Shown piece by piece: positions 49,401-59,967 of a stretch of DNA of 64,000 bases. Positions within the stretch are counted from its first letter, which is position 1. The number at the start of each line of letters is the position of its first letter. This stretch comes from Cymbidium sinense (lineage: Eukaryota > Streptophyta > Magnoliopsida > Asparagales > Orchidaceae), in contig CM038222.1 in assembly GCA_021442155.1 (NCBI GenBank), forward strand, positions 52,879,661 through 52,943,660, in the 5' to 3' direction. Made by a program: the position numbers and the translations under genes. A model generated the notes under the pieces. That model had not been told where the DNA came from. It did not search any database and saw nothing but the letters and a program-made list of their open reading frames with translations.

Positions 49401-52400
49401 TGGGATTCATTGCTTAATTAATTGGGAAAATTGACTAATCAAGCTTTAATTACTCTCTTAAGTTAAGTCATCATTAATTAATCCCATGAATAGTAGCAAA
49501 TTGGTTAATTAAGTTTATTAATCATGACCCAATAGTGAATGAACCCATGGAATAAGGTGAAGGCCTCCTTCTTAATCTATTTCCCTAAGTTCATTTGATT
49601 AATTAAATCAATCAAGGCTTAATTAATTAATTAAATTGCAAATCATAATCACATCAGATCTTAATTATTGAAATCTTGGGGTAGATCTTTATGTGTTTTT
49701 TTAACCTAAAGGAGTTTAATGAAATTATGGTTAATCCACATGTGTGGGAAAAGCATAAGAGTAATTAATTAAGTCCCTTAGTTTAAATAACCTTTAATCA
49801 TGGGCCAATTGCATTAGGACCCTTTCCTTCTTAGGATCATTGCTAATTTAATTTTCAATGTATGTGCACATCATGTTAGCTCATAATTATTTGGTTAATT
49901 ACTTTAAGGTGTCATAAGTAAGGGTTAATTAATGGATCTAATGCATACCACAACTTACTTAACTCATAAAATCAACTTAATTGCTCTTCATTAAACCAAA
50001 TTAATTAAAAAACATGAGAATGGATTAGGATCAGCCTCTTCCTCATATCCTTAAATCAAATCAAAACTTGAAATTAAAGATGATACTAAGAAAGCTTTGG
50101 TTTATTTTAAATAATTTTATTTAATATGATTGTCGTTAGGAACTAGTTTGGCTGAATGAATCACATGCTTTACATTTGATTGTCCTCTTTCCAATCATGT
50201 TAAATTTTGTATGTCATTTGAAGTCATGTATTCATCTTTTCAAAACTAATTAAATCAATTGATTTTTCTTTATGTAAGCTTGCATGTGTTGATTTAATTT
50301 AATATATGTGTGGATATTATTATTATTAAATCCAAATGTATTTTTGAAAAGCTTATAAATGAATGATAATATGTGTTATGATGCTATTTATAAATACATA
50401 AGAAAGGCATGTGCTTATAGCTCAAGTATATGAATGTTGAGTTCTCCTTCCTCTATTCGTGTGTTGATTTATATAAGATTGATTGGTAATGGGTATATAG
50501 TGTGGACATCCCGGGAATATGAGGCTTTAGCTATCCCCAAGGAGGTCATTTGATTACCTCACTTCCCTAGTTTAACAATGACATGTACCCATTTAATTTC
50601 ACTCTAATGTGTTTCAACATCATAATTTGGATAGAACTCTAATTCATGTACATAAATGATTTAATCAAATAAAAATATAATCTTTGCATTATTTTCTTTC
50701 CTTCATTTATGTATACATTCATGTGTATTCAAGAAAAGAAAGTATATAGTCTGGACATCCCGAGGATATGAGGCTTTAATTAGCCCCAAGGAGGTCATTT
50801 GATTACCTCACTTTCCTGGTTTAATAATGACACGTACTTGTTTATGTCTTTATACATGTGTATGCATATGTGATTAATAAATTAAACCCCCCCTTTTATA
50901 TTAAAATTGCATGCAATCATAATTGACTAAATGGTTGAATTAATTAGCCATATGATTTAGAGGTTACTTCTTATGTTCATGTATATGACTTTACATACAT
51001 TTGAATGCAAATGAGTATATAATCTAGACATCCTAGAATACAAGGATTTTAGCAAGGAGGTTATTTGATTACATCACTTTTCTGGTTTAACAATGGCACA
51101 TACCTTTTCAATTTCATCATTATGTCTCTTTGTATAAGAATTTGGATAAAGCTTTAAATTAATTTGTTTAAATAATTCAATCAAATAAAAATATAAATTC
51201 TAAATATACACATTCATTATTTAAGCATGTTAAAATATATTGCATGTATATGTACACTTAGGATTAAATCATATGCATATTATATATAATGGAAAGGAAT
51301 GATTTGACATATGTCATGTGGTAGTAGTTCAATCAAATTAATCTTAAGATGCCTTTCATATTGAATAGTATTATTTAAAGTGAACCTAAATTTAGGATTA
51401 ATTAAATCATTTAATAAGCCATTCATTAAAAAAGATTAAATAAAATTAATATGCTTTAGAAATGACTTGAGGTATGGATGGAGGAGGGTGATCCTCTTCC
51501 TTCTCTTCATAACACTCAGTTGTTAAGTGTAATCATATGAAATAAAAAAAAATACAAATTAAAATTTTCAAATTAATTAAATAACTTCAAGTGAAATCAA
51601 CCCTTTATGTTAAATTAAATATCTCCAAATTTAGAAAAACACAACCTTAATGCTTAGTTAAGACATATCACACAAGGCTTAACACACACATTAGAATTAA
51701 GTCACCACTTCTAGATCTATGTTAGGATGGTGTATGATATGATGTATGTTTTGTTTTGTGATATATTATTTTAGGCTGGATGTTAGGGTGTATGCTTCTT
51801 AGACTGGATGGTAGGTTAATATTAGCCTAATTATATTTTTTGCATAGGATTATGCTTATGGGGGTGCTTAATATTAAATATGAATGCTCTTTTGCAAGTT
51901 GCTTAAACCCCTAAGCATAATCCAAGTTAGGATAGATGGGCTTGGTTACCCATGTGCGGTGCTAAGTCCAAATCATACATATAATTTCTTGGGATTGTAT
52001 GTATGTTTAGCTAACCCCTATCTTGCAGGTGTAGTTAGATTTAGTTTTCCTATTTTTAATGTAATTTTGCATTAGGAATTAAGAATAGTGCTATGGGGTA
52101 TTAGGATGAGTAGTGGCTAGAAGGCCTTGTCTTGGGAGGCCTGTGATGCCTTTGAGCCAAGCACATCTCAATCAAAGTGGAGCAAATCAAATCAAATGAA
52201 GTAATGAAGATATAAAGACATGAAGAATGAAGAAAAGAAGACTCCCATATCATGTGTTCATTTCTAATTGTAATTGTTCTTTCATATTATAGGTTGTATA
52301 ATGGTAGAGCTCGGCTACCCATCTTTTTTTTTGAGTTATACGATGGAGCCCGACGACACCGACCTCTTATTCCTTTACGGTAGTTATAAAATTGTTCAAT

Positions 52401-53774
52401 GATTTGTATGAATTGCACATTAGAAATGGCATGCTCTTCATATTTTCCTATGATTGATGCTTTAATGTGTGGCCTATATATGATTAAGCTCTTAGGGTAA
52501 AATTAATTTTCTACCTCAACTATTCACTCAAAATCAAAATTCTAAATAACTTGTAACCTCACTATAAAGCTTAGGTTTTAAACAAGATAATTAAAGATTT
52601 AGCAACCCCTTAGTTGAATATTGTATGTCTCACATCATGCATGCATATTATTTCACTCTTGAAAATAAAGGATTTTCATCCTTGCATGATAAGGGAATGC
52701 TTGACCTGTGAGGGCATCCCTTATGATGGAAAACACCTTTCTTACTGATTTAGCCAAACAACCTATTTTCATCATGCATTTAGGCATAAGATTTCCTATT
52801 GCCTTTGTCTAAATGAAGTATCAAAAATTAAATAAAATTTAAAAAGGTTTTGCATTAGAATTCATACCACTCATGCTCTAGTCTCTTAAGGAGTGGGTTT
52901 AGGACTTTAGTCTCTTTCCAATTAAATAACTACCCTAGCTATCTTGCAATTCATAAGACCAAAGCATGGTTTTAAAATCGTAAGATGAGTTAACTGGCGG
53001 CCACTCTAGGTGGTTATAAGTCCAGAAGTCAGACAATTTAATCTCTCTTGTAGAGGTAAACCATTATATCCATTTTCTGTTTAGATTTAGTCTGTGTTCT
53101 GACTTATGTTAGAACCCACTAGATTTAGGATCTGAGGTAGTTGTTTCCTTTGAGATACAAGCATAAATCCTCACCCCTTAGGCATTGCCACAATCTTGTG
53201 TTGGTGGATTATAAGCTCTAACAATCTAATAAAATTTAACCCTAATAAATAAATCTCTTCATTTTCAAATATATAAAGCCTAATCATAGGATAGATTGGA
53301 ATGCTCATTAGGCTTCCTAGTATCATGAGATTTTTCCTACTTCCTCTCTTTAGATTTCAAAAATAAGTCTTCTCCTTAAACTTTCCCAACTGATTTTTCA
53401 AACATAACCAACCCTTTGATAGTCTAGCCTTAAAATCTCTAGAAACCCTAATTGTCTACTTTAATCGAGAGTATTCTTAAGGAATTCACCCTCCTCAGGA
53501 TGTAATTAACTATGGAGGCTTGCCTTCATAGGGAACTTTAGAACCCGATTTAATATAAACCTACTTTATTCATTCATATAAAATAAGGAAAAATCTCGGT
53601 ATATTTGAAGACTCATCCTTTTAGGAGTCCTTATTAGGTGATTAGGTCTATTGAAGGGTTGTGACTCTTTCTTTCATGAAAGTACATCATACCTCAATGC
53701 CATACCCAATCACTTCATTAAGTACCCCTATAATCTGCGTGGTGTCCCATATACATCAAAAAATAAACACCACA
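46476..53774 (+). repeat. Complete long LTR copy D (7,299 bp), 5' LTR of element 2
   Basis: It starts TGTTGGCCTCACTTTTAGAG and ends AACACCACA. Landmarks in order: TTGACC-rich zone (47270-47830), palindromic GAGGTGAAATCACCTC (48034 on), GGGTATACCC (48236 on), CpG-containing block with CACGTG (48822-48827), TTAATTAA-rich DNA (49120-49760), three GTGGACATCC units (50501, 50751, 51023), 'gtataatggtagagctc' (52295) and GTGGTGTCCCA (53740). No conserved ORF is seen. It interrupts the protease of element 1; a 5-bp duplication cannot be tested because the other end lies outside the window. Confidence 0.87.
50490..51120 (+). repeat. Tandem repeat inside LTR copy D, three units
   Basis: Units begin at about 50501, 50751 and 51023 (TGTGGACATCC, CTGGACATCC, TCTAGACATCC) and share AAGGAGGTCATTTGATTACC and a downstream 'aacaatgacacgtac' stretch. 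Confidence 0.75.
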
Positions 53775-54540
53775 AATTTTTTTGGTTGACCCGGATGCAT
53801 CAGTCAATATTATGAGTCTAAGAACCCTTGCCTACTTGGGGATTGACATCTCTAAACTTCGAAAGGAGAGGATGATGTTAAAAGGATTCAATGAATAAGA
53901 TGAGAGGGCCTCAGGCTTCATAGTGTTGCCATTGGAGATAGATGATTGGAAGACTAGAGCCAAGTATCACATTATAGACTTTGATACATCTTTCAATGCT
54001 TTGCTTGGGAGATCATGGATACATGAGAAAAAACAGTTCCATCCTCTCAAACATCATGAAGTTCATGAGAGGTGGGATCAATCTTGTGTCAAAGGGGATC
54101 TCAAACTATTTATAGTTCATGAGGTTGGATATATGAGGATGCAACCTACTACCTCCCCAAATATCAAAAAGTCTATTCTCGTGAACTTAGTCAAAATCCC
54201 CATGTGGGAAAAAAGAAAGAGAAGAAAAGAAAAGAGAAAAATAAAAAGAAAGTAAAAGGGAGCGAGAAATAGACTCAAGAGAGGATATAGAGAGCCTGAG
54301 ATTAGATTCCACCCACAGTTCGTTACTCCATTCGAACAAGTGGGTAGGATGACCCAACCTCCACCAGGATGAGGAAGAGGCCAGTCTAGAGGTAGTCTCA
54401 AAGGTGGAAAACCTCCTTATTGGCCACGTAATAGGAGGTATGTCTCTACCGAGTACACCTACTATCCATACTTAGAACCTTGTTGAGGATAAGTCTTATA
54501 TGGTTAGCGACTCTTCCCACTAGTAGACTCCTTTAGAGGT
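53775..54540 (+). pseudogene. Protease and post-protease region of element 2, joined to the LTR by a deletion
   Basis: Directly after the LTR end come 'aattttttttgg', which resembles the LTR-PBS spacer of the inverted element, and then TTGACCCGGATGCATCAGTC, which is protease sequence (VDPDASVNIMSLRTLAYLGI). All of the leader, ORF1 and gag are missing. The active-site serine-glycine-alanine is DPDAS here. The open frame 53923-54255 has FDTSFNALLGRSWIHEKKQF, the LGRxWIH motif, and ends in a lysine/arginine-rich purine tract (54205-54255). IRFHPQFVTPFEQVGRMTQP follows (54299-54358). Confidence 0.75.
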
Positions 54541-55139
54541 GACATTTGATCCAGATAGTGATGAATTTTGGGCTCCAAAGCAAAGCATAAGTGTATCCAA
54601 GTCTTTATGTGAAATAGTAGGCATTAATTTGGAACCTTAGCTCAAACCCCACTTCCCTCTCAAAAAGTTGAGGGTTTGGTAGTTAAGAAAGCCCCTAAGT
54701 CATCTACGGATGTGAAGACTCAGAGGTTCTTTTGGGAGCATCATCCTTAAGTCAAGAAGTTGATGTAGAACTTGAGGATGATTCATATAAAGATTTAATA
54801 GAATTACCTTTTGATTGGTACTCACATTGTGCTCTAAATTTAGCAAAGAAAGGGTTAATCGTATATTCTTGGTCTAATCACAGGTCAAACTACTTTGAAT
54901 GAATATGGAACAATAAATGCTAGAACTCTCAATCAAGACAAGAACTAGGACTCTCGATGGGTCCGGTCGATGATGATTCGCTTAGTCATCACTAATCATT
55001 TTTAAAAGTTCTTTTCAACTCATATGAGTGTGAGATGTGCTTTGATTTTATGATTTTTTTAGAGATTAGAGAGAAGATATAAGGTCAACCATCAATGAGC
55101 TCAAAGAAATCAACCTAGGGATTGAAGAAAATTCACGTC
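54541..55139 (+). other. Spacer between protease and RT of element 2
   Basis: The first 290 bases match 27240-27540 of the inverted element on the opposite strand. No conserved domain is visible and stops are frequent. Ogre elements are known to splice an intron between protease and RT, and this stretch is where one would lie. No splice sites could be assigned by eye. Confidence 0.45.
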
Positions 55140-55880
55140 CGACATACATCAGTTCCTTGTTGAATGAAACCTAAACCAATGACTTAGTTAGGCTTCTCAT
55201 TAAGTTTAAGGACTGCTTTGCATGGAGTTATGAAGAGATGCCTGGATTGGCTCTTGATGTAATGGTTCATAAATTAGCAATAGAGCCTAGTGCTAACCCT
55301 ATCAAGAAAGCTCTTAGACGCATGTAATTAGACATTGAATAATAGGTCATTTTTGAAATCAAGAAACTTATCAATGTTGGTTTCATCTCAAAAATATCCC
55401 ACCTAGTTTGATAGTGTCATCCTAGTTAAGAAAAGAATGACCAAATTCACATATGCATCAATTTTAGGGATCGGCCATGGCCAAAAGATGAATTTCCTCT
55501 ACCAATACCAGAACTGATGGTGGAAATTGCCTCATCTCATGTAATCTTCTTTCATGTATGGCTCATCTAGATATAGTCAAATAAAGATGGCCCTCAAAGA
55601 TGAAAGAAATACTTCCTTTAAAACTCCAATCAGAATCTATTGCTATAAGGTCATGCCTTTCGACCTTAAAAATACTAGTGCTACCTACCAGCGGGCCATG
55701 ACTCAAATCTTTGATCAATTTATTCATCAAGTTGAGTGTTATGTCAATGATCCTATAGTCAAAAGTAAAGAAAAGAAAGACCATCTCTTTAACTCGAGAG
55801 TAGTTTTCAAACAGTTAAGATAATTTAACCTTAAAATGAATCCCTTGAAGTGTGCATTGAGAGTAGCTTGAGGAAAATTC
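55140..55880 (+). pseudogene. Reverse transcriptase of element 2, decayed
   Basis: FKDCFAWSYEEMPGLALDVM (55206 on) is the pre-RT block of Tat-type gypsy elements. INFRDRPWPKDEFPLPIPEL (near 55460-55520; family FRDLNKACPKDxFPLP) and RIYCYKVMPFDLKNTSATYQ (near 55632-55692; family MPFGLKNAGATYQR) follow. ECYVNDPIVKSKEKKDHL (55734-55790) is the catalytic box: YVDD in the family, YVND here, so one catalytic aspartate is lost. Only 55554-55823 is open. Several frameshifts and stops are present. Similarity is clearly to Ty3/gypsy and not to copia. Confidence 0.88.
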
Positions 55881-56313
55881 CTTTGGTTTGTTGTCTAACA
55901 CTGGAGAATCAAAATCAATCTAGAGAAGATCAAAGAGATATTAGAAATGTCACCCCCTAAGTGTTTAACCCAACTTAGATCATTCCAATGGTGGTTAATG
56001 TATCTAAGATTCTTTATATCCATCATATCAGGGAGATGCCAGCCATTCTCAACACTTGTTAAAAAGGATGCCAAGTTCAAGTGGGATGACAAGCGTCAAC
56101 ACACCTTTGAAGACATCAAGCAATACCTGATGACACCACAAGTTCTAGTAGCCCTTATCCCGGGCAAGCCTTTAATACTCTCTATATTATGCGTTAGAAG
56201 ACTCCCTTGGCTCTTTGTTGGCCCAAACCAACAAAGGAAGGAAAAATTATTCATGGATTATCCAAACTACCTTAAGAGAAGGCACATGAAGCAGGGCACT
56301 TTTCCACGTCCAT
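55881..56313 (+). pseudogene. RT-RNase H junction of element 2, RNase H largely deleted
   Basis: PPKCLTQLRSFQWWLMYLRF (55950-56010), then ISGRCQPFSTLVKKDAKFKW and DKRQHTFEDIKQYLMTPQVL, correspond to the connection region (family GRCQPFSxLMKKxAxFxWDxxCQxAFxxIK). At about 56170-56215 GKPLILSI leads to the first RNase H strand, and after a short VGPNQQRKEK piece the sequence jumps to the pre-integrase part. RNase H and any second, archaeal-type RNase H (known in Tat elements) are missing. Confidence 0.8.
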
Positions 56314-57415
56314 GTGGATGGTGTCTTATATCAACAATCTTTTGATCATATGTGGTTACGCTGTTTAGACAAGCACGAAGCCCATAAGATCTTGACCAAG
56401 GTGCACTTAGTATTATATAAAGCTCATCAATCTGGTCTGAAGATGAAATCCAAGATCAAAAGACTAGGACACTACTGGCCATCGATGATTACAGATTGCA
56501 TGGATGTGGCTTGCAATGCCATCAATGTTAGGTACATGGAGTGGACCTACATCAACTACCCAACATTCTACACCCAACATTGGCATCATGGCCATTCGAG
56601 TGATGGGGTACTGATATAGTGGGTTTGATTGATCCTTCTTCTTCCAAGGGTCATCGGTTCATCCTAGGTGCCACCGATTACTTTTCCAAATGGGTGGAGG
56701 CGATCTCACTCAGAGAGGTCATATGTGCTCAGTTCTTCAAGAACCATGTATATAGGTTCAGGTGCCTAATTATATCCAATGATGGTATTACATTTAAAAG
56801 TACCAAGATCAATAACTTTGCGAAGATCGTAGATTGGAGATACTATCATCTACTATTTGAGAAAATGACTTAGTAGAAGCCTTCAATAAAACTCTCATCC
56901 AAATTCTCAAGAAGACACTCAACTATAATAAATGGCAGTGGCATGAAGAGTTAGTTAAAGCTTTATGGGCTTATCACACCACCTATAGAACTCCAACATA
57001 GTCTACCCCTTTCTCTTTAGTGTATGGGTATGAAGTCGTTCTACCATTAGAAGTCTAACTCCCATCATTGGATAGCTATGGGTAATAATATCTGTAATAG
57101 AATGCCAAGTTGGTTATAAGAGCTTGAAGGTTTGAGGAGAGATGCCATGAGCATACCAAAACCTCAAGTTGTACAAAGCCAAAATGATTCAAGCTCATAA
57201 CAAGTTATTCCAACCTAGAGCTTTTCAAGTAAGAAAGCTTGTTTTAGTTCTAAAGAGACCAATTTTACCCGTCGTAAGATGGGATTCAAGTTTGAACTAA
57301 TTTGGGAAGACCCTTGAGAAGGCCTACCAAAGAAGATCATATCAACTTATAAACCATAAAGGAGAGCGCCTGATACTTCCAATCAATGGGCTCTACCTAA
57401 ATAAATATTATCCAT
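56314..57415 (+). pseudogene. Integrase of element 2, decayed, with the polyprotein end
   Basis: MDGVLYQQSFDHMWLRCL and AHQSGLKMKSKIKRLGHYWP form the zinc-binding N-terminal domain; its last CxxC has only the first cysteine (CNAI). The core begins WGTDIVGLIDPSSSKGHRFI (56602 on) with the first aspartate kept. ISNDGITFKS (56776-56805) stands where the family has SDNGxxF, so the second aspartate is replaced. After a frameshift LVEAFNKTLIQILKKTL (from 56870) keeps the glutamate, and WHEELVKALWAYHTTYRTPT follows. The end INGLYLNKYYP-stop (57383-57415) is the usual polyprotein terminus. No chromodomain is seen, as expected for Tat. Confidence 0.85.
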
Positions 57416-57609
57416 AAAATTATGTTTGAAAATAACTATCATCAATAGAAGTTTCATTTCAAATTCAATCTCTTTGAGTTGAAAGCATTTATGTCTATGA
57501 ATCTACCACGATGCATTTAGGATAGGTGTGAGGAACCCAAGCAACAACCTATCCTTCATCAACACAACAAAAACACAAATTACACATAAACACATAAAAC
57601 AAACACATA

Positions 57610-58484
57610 TCTTTTATCTCAAGCTACTTCGAGTTGGGATAATGTCCCTAGTGGCACTCACTCAGTACCTGCTTTAGGTCGGGCTGACGTGCTACCCTCT
57701 AGTGTGTCACCCCAGTGGTCTTCTTGCTTTAAAGGATGTAAGTCTGCTATGCTTTTTTACTGGCTTAACTACTGCACACTGATGAGCACCTTGTTCATAT
57801 GGTAGGCCTTACTATGCAGGTAAGCTACCTCATGATGGCTTTGTTTAAGAATATGTAAGTCTGCTACACCTTCTTCTTGGATGAGACTTCGAGCATTGAA
57901 TGGGTCGAGTATATTTGAGGTTTAGGGTAAGTCCCCTAGCGGCTCATTTCCTCCTAACTACTTTAAGTCTGGGTCCTCCTTTCTTAGGACTCTCCTAGTA
58001 ATCTAGTTCAGATAGCATATGTTTGATGATAAACTATCGATGATCATTTTCTTCTATGAAGATGTAAGTCTACTATTCGTTCTTCTTGATTGATCTTCCA
58101 ACAACACCTTAGGTTGGGTGATCTTCACTATGACGGTGACCCACCATGGATACACCACTCATCGAATATATGTCGCTATGCTTTCTCCTTGAGTTGGCTT
58201 GTACACTTATAGGCTTTCTTTTCGAGGCTGAGATAGCTCCAGCGGCACCTCCCCTATGGGCAATCTATTTGGATCATATCTTTGCGACCCTATTTAAACA
58301 CTACCCGGGTTACTACTATATTAGATAGTTCTCCTTTTATAGTAACCACCCTTGTGGTTAAAAAATACATACTACGGATGTGCAGATTTTCCCTTGGTCT
58401 AGTAAATCTAAGATAGGTCAAGGCCAATATAACCCCTTCTAAGTGTCGTCCCTCACACACCAATAGGGTCCATGCAAACATATA

Positions 58485-58545
<61 letters not shown>

Positions 58546-59275
58546 TTGTGGTCGAAGGATACCCCTGGTACCTTCTCCGAGCATACATCTAATCTTTATA
58601 GGTAGTGTCAACAAAACTCCCATAGGAATTGCGACTACTCTTGATTGACATAAGTCCCCAGCAACACTCACTCAATAGTCATCCTAGGTTGGGTTTGAGT
58701 TGTTGTGCTACTCACCCCAATGGTTGTTTCCCACTTTAGAAGATGTAAGTGCTCTTTCTTTCTCTTTGTTGCACAAAGGCAACCCTTAGGTTGGTTAGCT
58801 CTACCCTTCGGCTGGTAGGCTACCCCTTTGGATTTATAACTCTGAGATAGGTCAAGGCTGAAATAGCCCCTTCTTAGTGGATCCATCGCATGCCGACAGG
58901 GTTCATTAATTAAATCAAACTAAATCAATTCAAACAAACTATATAAAATTACATGAAATTTAAATAAAATTAACTTTGACTACTCTTGAGTTGACATAAG
59001 TCCCCCAGTGGCACTCACTCAATAGTCGCCCTAGGTTGGGTTTGATTTGTTGTGCTACCAGTAGGTCACTCCAGTGGTTGTTCCCTCACTTTAGAAGATT
59101 TAAGTCTGCAACGCTTTCTTCCTAGCATAGCTGTTGCACACCGAAAGGCAACATTTAGGTTGGATAGCTCTACCCCGTAGCCAGTAGACTACCCCTTTGG
59201 ATTTATAAACCTAAGATAGGCCAATGCCCCCATGACCCCTTCTTAGTGGATCCATCGTACACTGATAGGGCCCCT
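57610..59275 (+). repeat. Tandem repeats of about 350 bp in the 3' UTR
   Basis: The two clearest units start at 58628 and 58976 with GACTACTCTTGAxTTGACAT, followed by 'aagtcccc', 'ggcactcactcaatagt', 'ctaggttgggttt', 'gatgtaagt' or 'gatttaagt', 'ctacccctttggatttata' and 'cccttcttagtggatccatc'. More diverged relatives lie near 57624-57800, 57880-58060 and 58080-58440. Confidence 0.75.
58491..58542. repeat. (AT)n microsatellite
   Basis: About 26 perfect AT units, inside the 3' UTR repeat region. It is the only uninterrupted simple repeat of this length in the window, so it is likely younger than its surroundings. Confidence 0.95.
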
Positions 59276-59329
59276 AAATTAAATCAAACCATGTTAAACC
59301 CAATGTGATTCTTCCTAGTAGAGTTGAGT

Positions 59330-59745
59330 CACACCTTTCTCCCCAATGGAGCCCCAAATCATATATACAAATCAAACAAATAAATCAAATTTAAAACCAA
59401 CCTCCCCAGTAGAGCCACAAAAAATTAAACTTGATTTTGACCCATAGTTGATTCAAACTCATATTCGCCAGCGGATATGCACCACATTCATACAACATAC
59501 ATTCATCAAATCCTTCATTGATCCCCAGTGGATATGCCCCTGGGTTAAACATAGACCAAATCAAATCAAATTTAAAATAGTATCCTTAGTAGATCTCCAC
59601 TTCATAAATCAAATTTTCATCCCAGTGGATGTTTCCCAAACAAACTAAATCAAATCCATATCCCTAGTGGATTTTCTTCTTTTTTATGCCCATAATCCCC
59701 TAACATGTTACATTCTACATGTGTGATCCCCGGCAGACCACTCTT
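59330..59745 (+). repeat. Short repeated CCCCAGTGGA motifs before the 3' LTR
   Basis: Variants occur at about 59337 (TCCCCAATGGAGCCCCA), 59403, 59467, 59522 (TCCCCAGTGGATATGCCCC), 59582, 59620, 59660 and 59726, spaced 40 to 65 bases. The first resembles the reverse complement of the family PBS (ATCCCCAATGGAGTCGCCA at 33911). Confidence 0.6.
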
Positions 59746-59967
59746 CATGTCTTTGACATGAAGTTCCCATCAAATCCTCTTGGCTCCCTTATGCCGTTAG
59801 CACGAGGTGAGTTGCATTGCACTAAGATCATGACTTCATCTACCTCTCGGGTTTAGGTTTAGATGGTTTCTATTGCTTGCAATCTTTTGGATGTGGTTGA
59901 TTGTCTTGATCAATGTCATATGTGTGGTGTATCTTGTCAGTTACAACACACTTATTGGGGGTCCTTT

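Larger units (their letters stand above)
57416..59967 (+). other. 3' untranslated region of element 2
   Basis: It lies between the polyprotein stop and the start of 3' LTR copy E. Long 3' UTRs with tandem repeats are known from Ogre elements. It holds two classes of repeat (entries below), an AT tract, and no conserved ORF. The bases before LTR E, GGGGGTCCTTT at 59957-59967, are where a polypurine tract is expected; only a G5 run remains. Confidence 0.65.
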
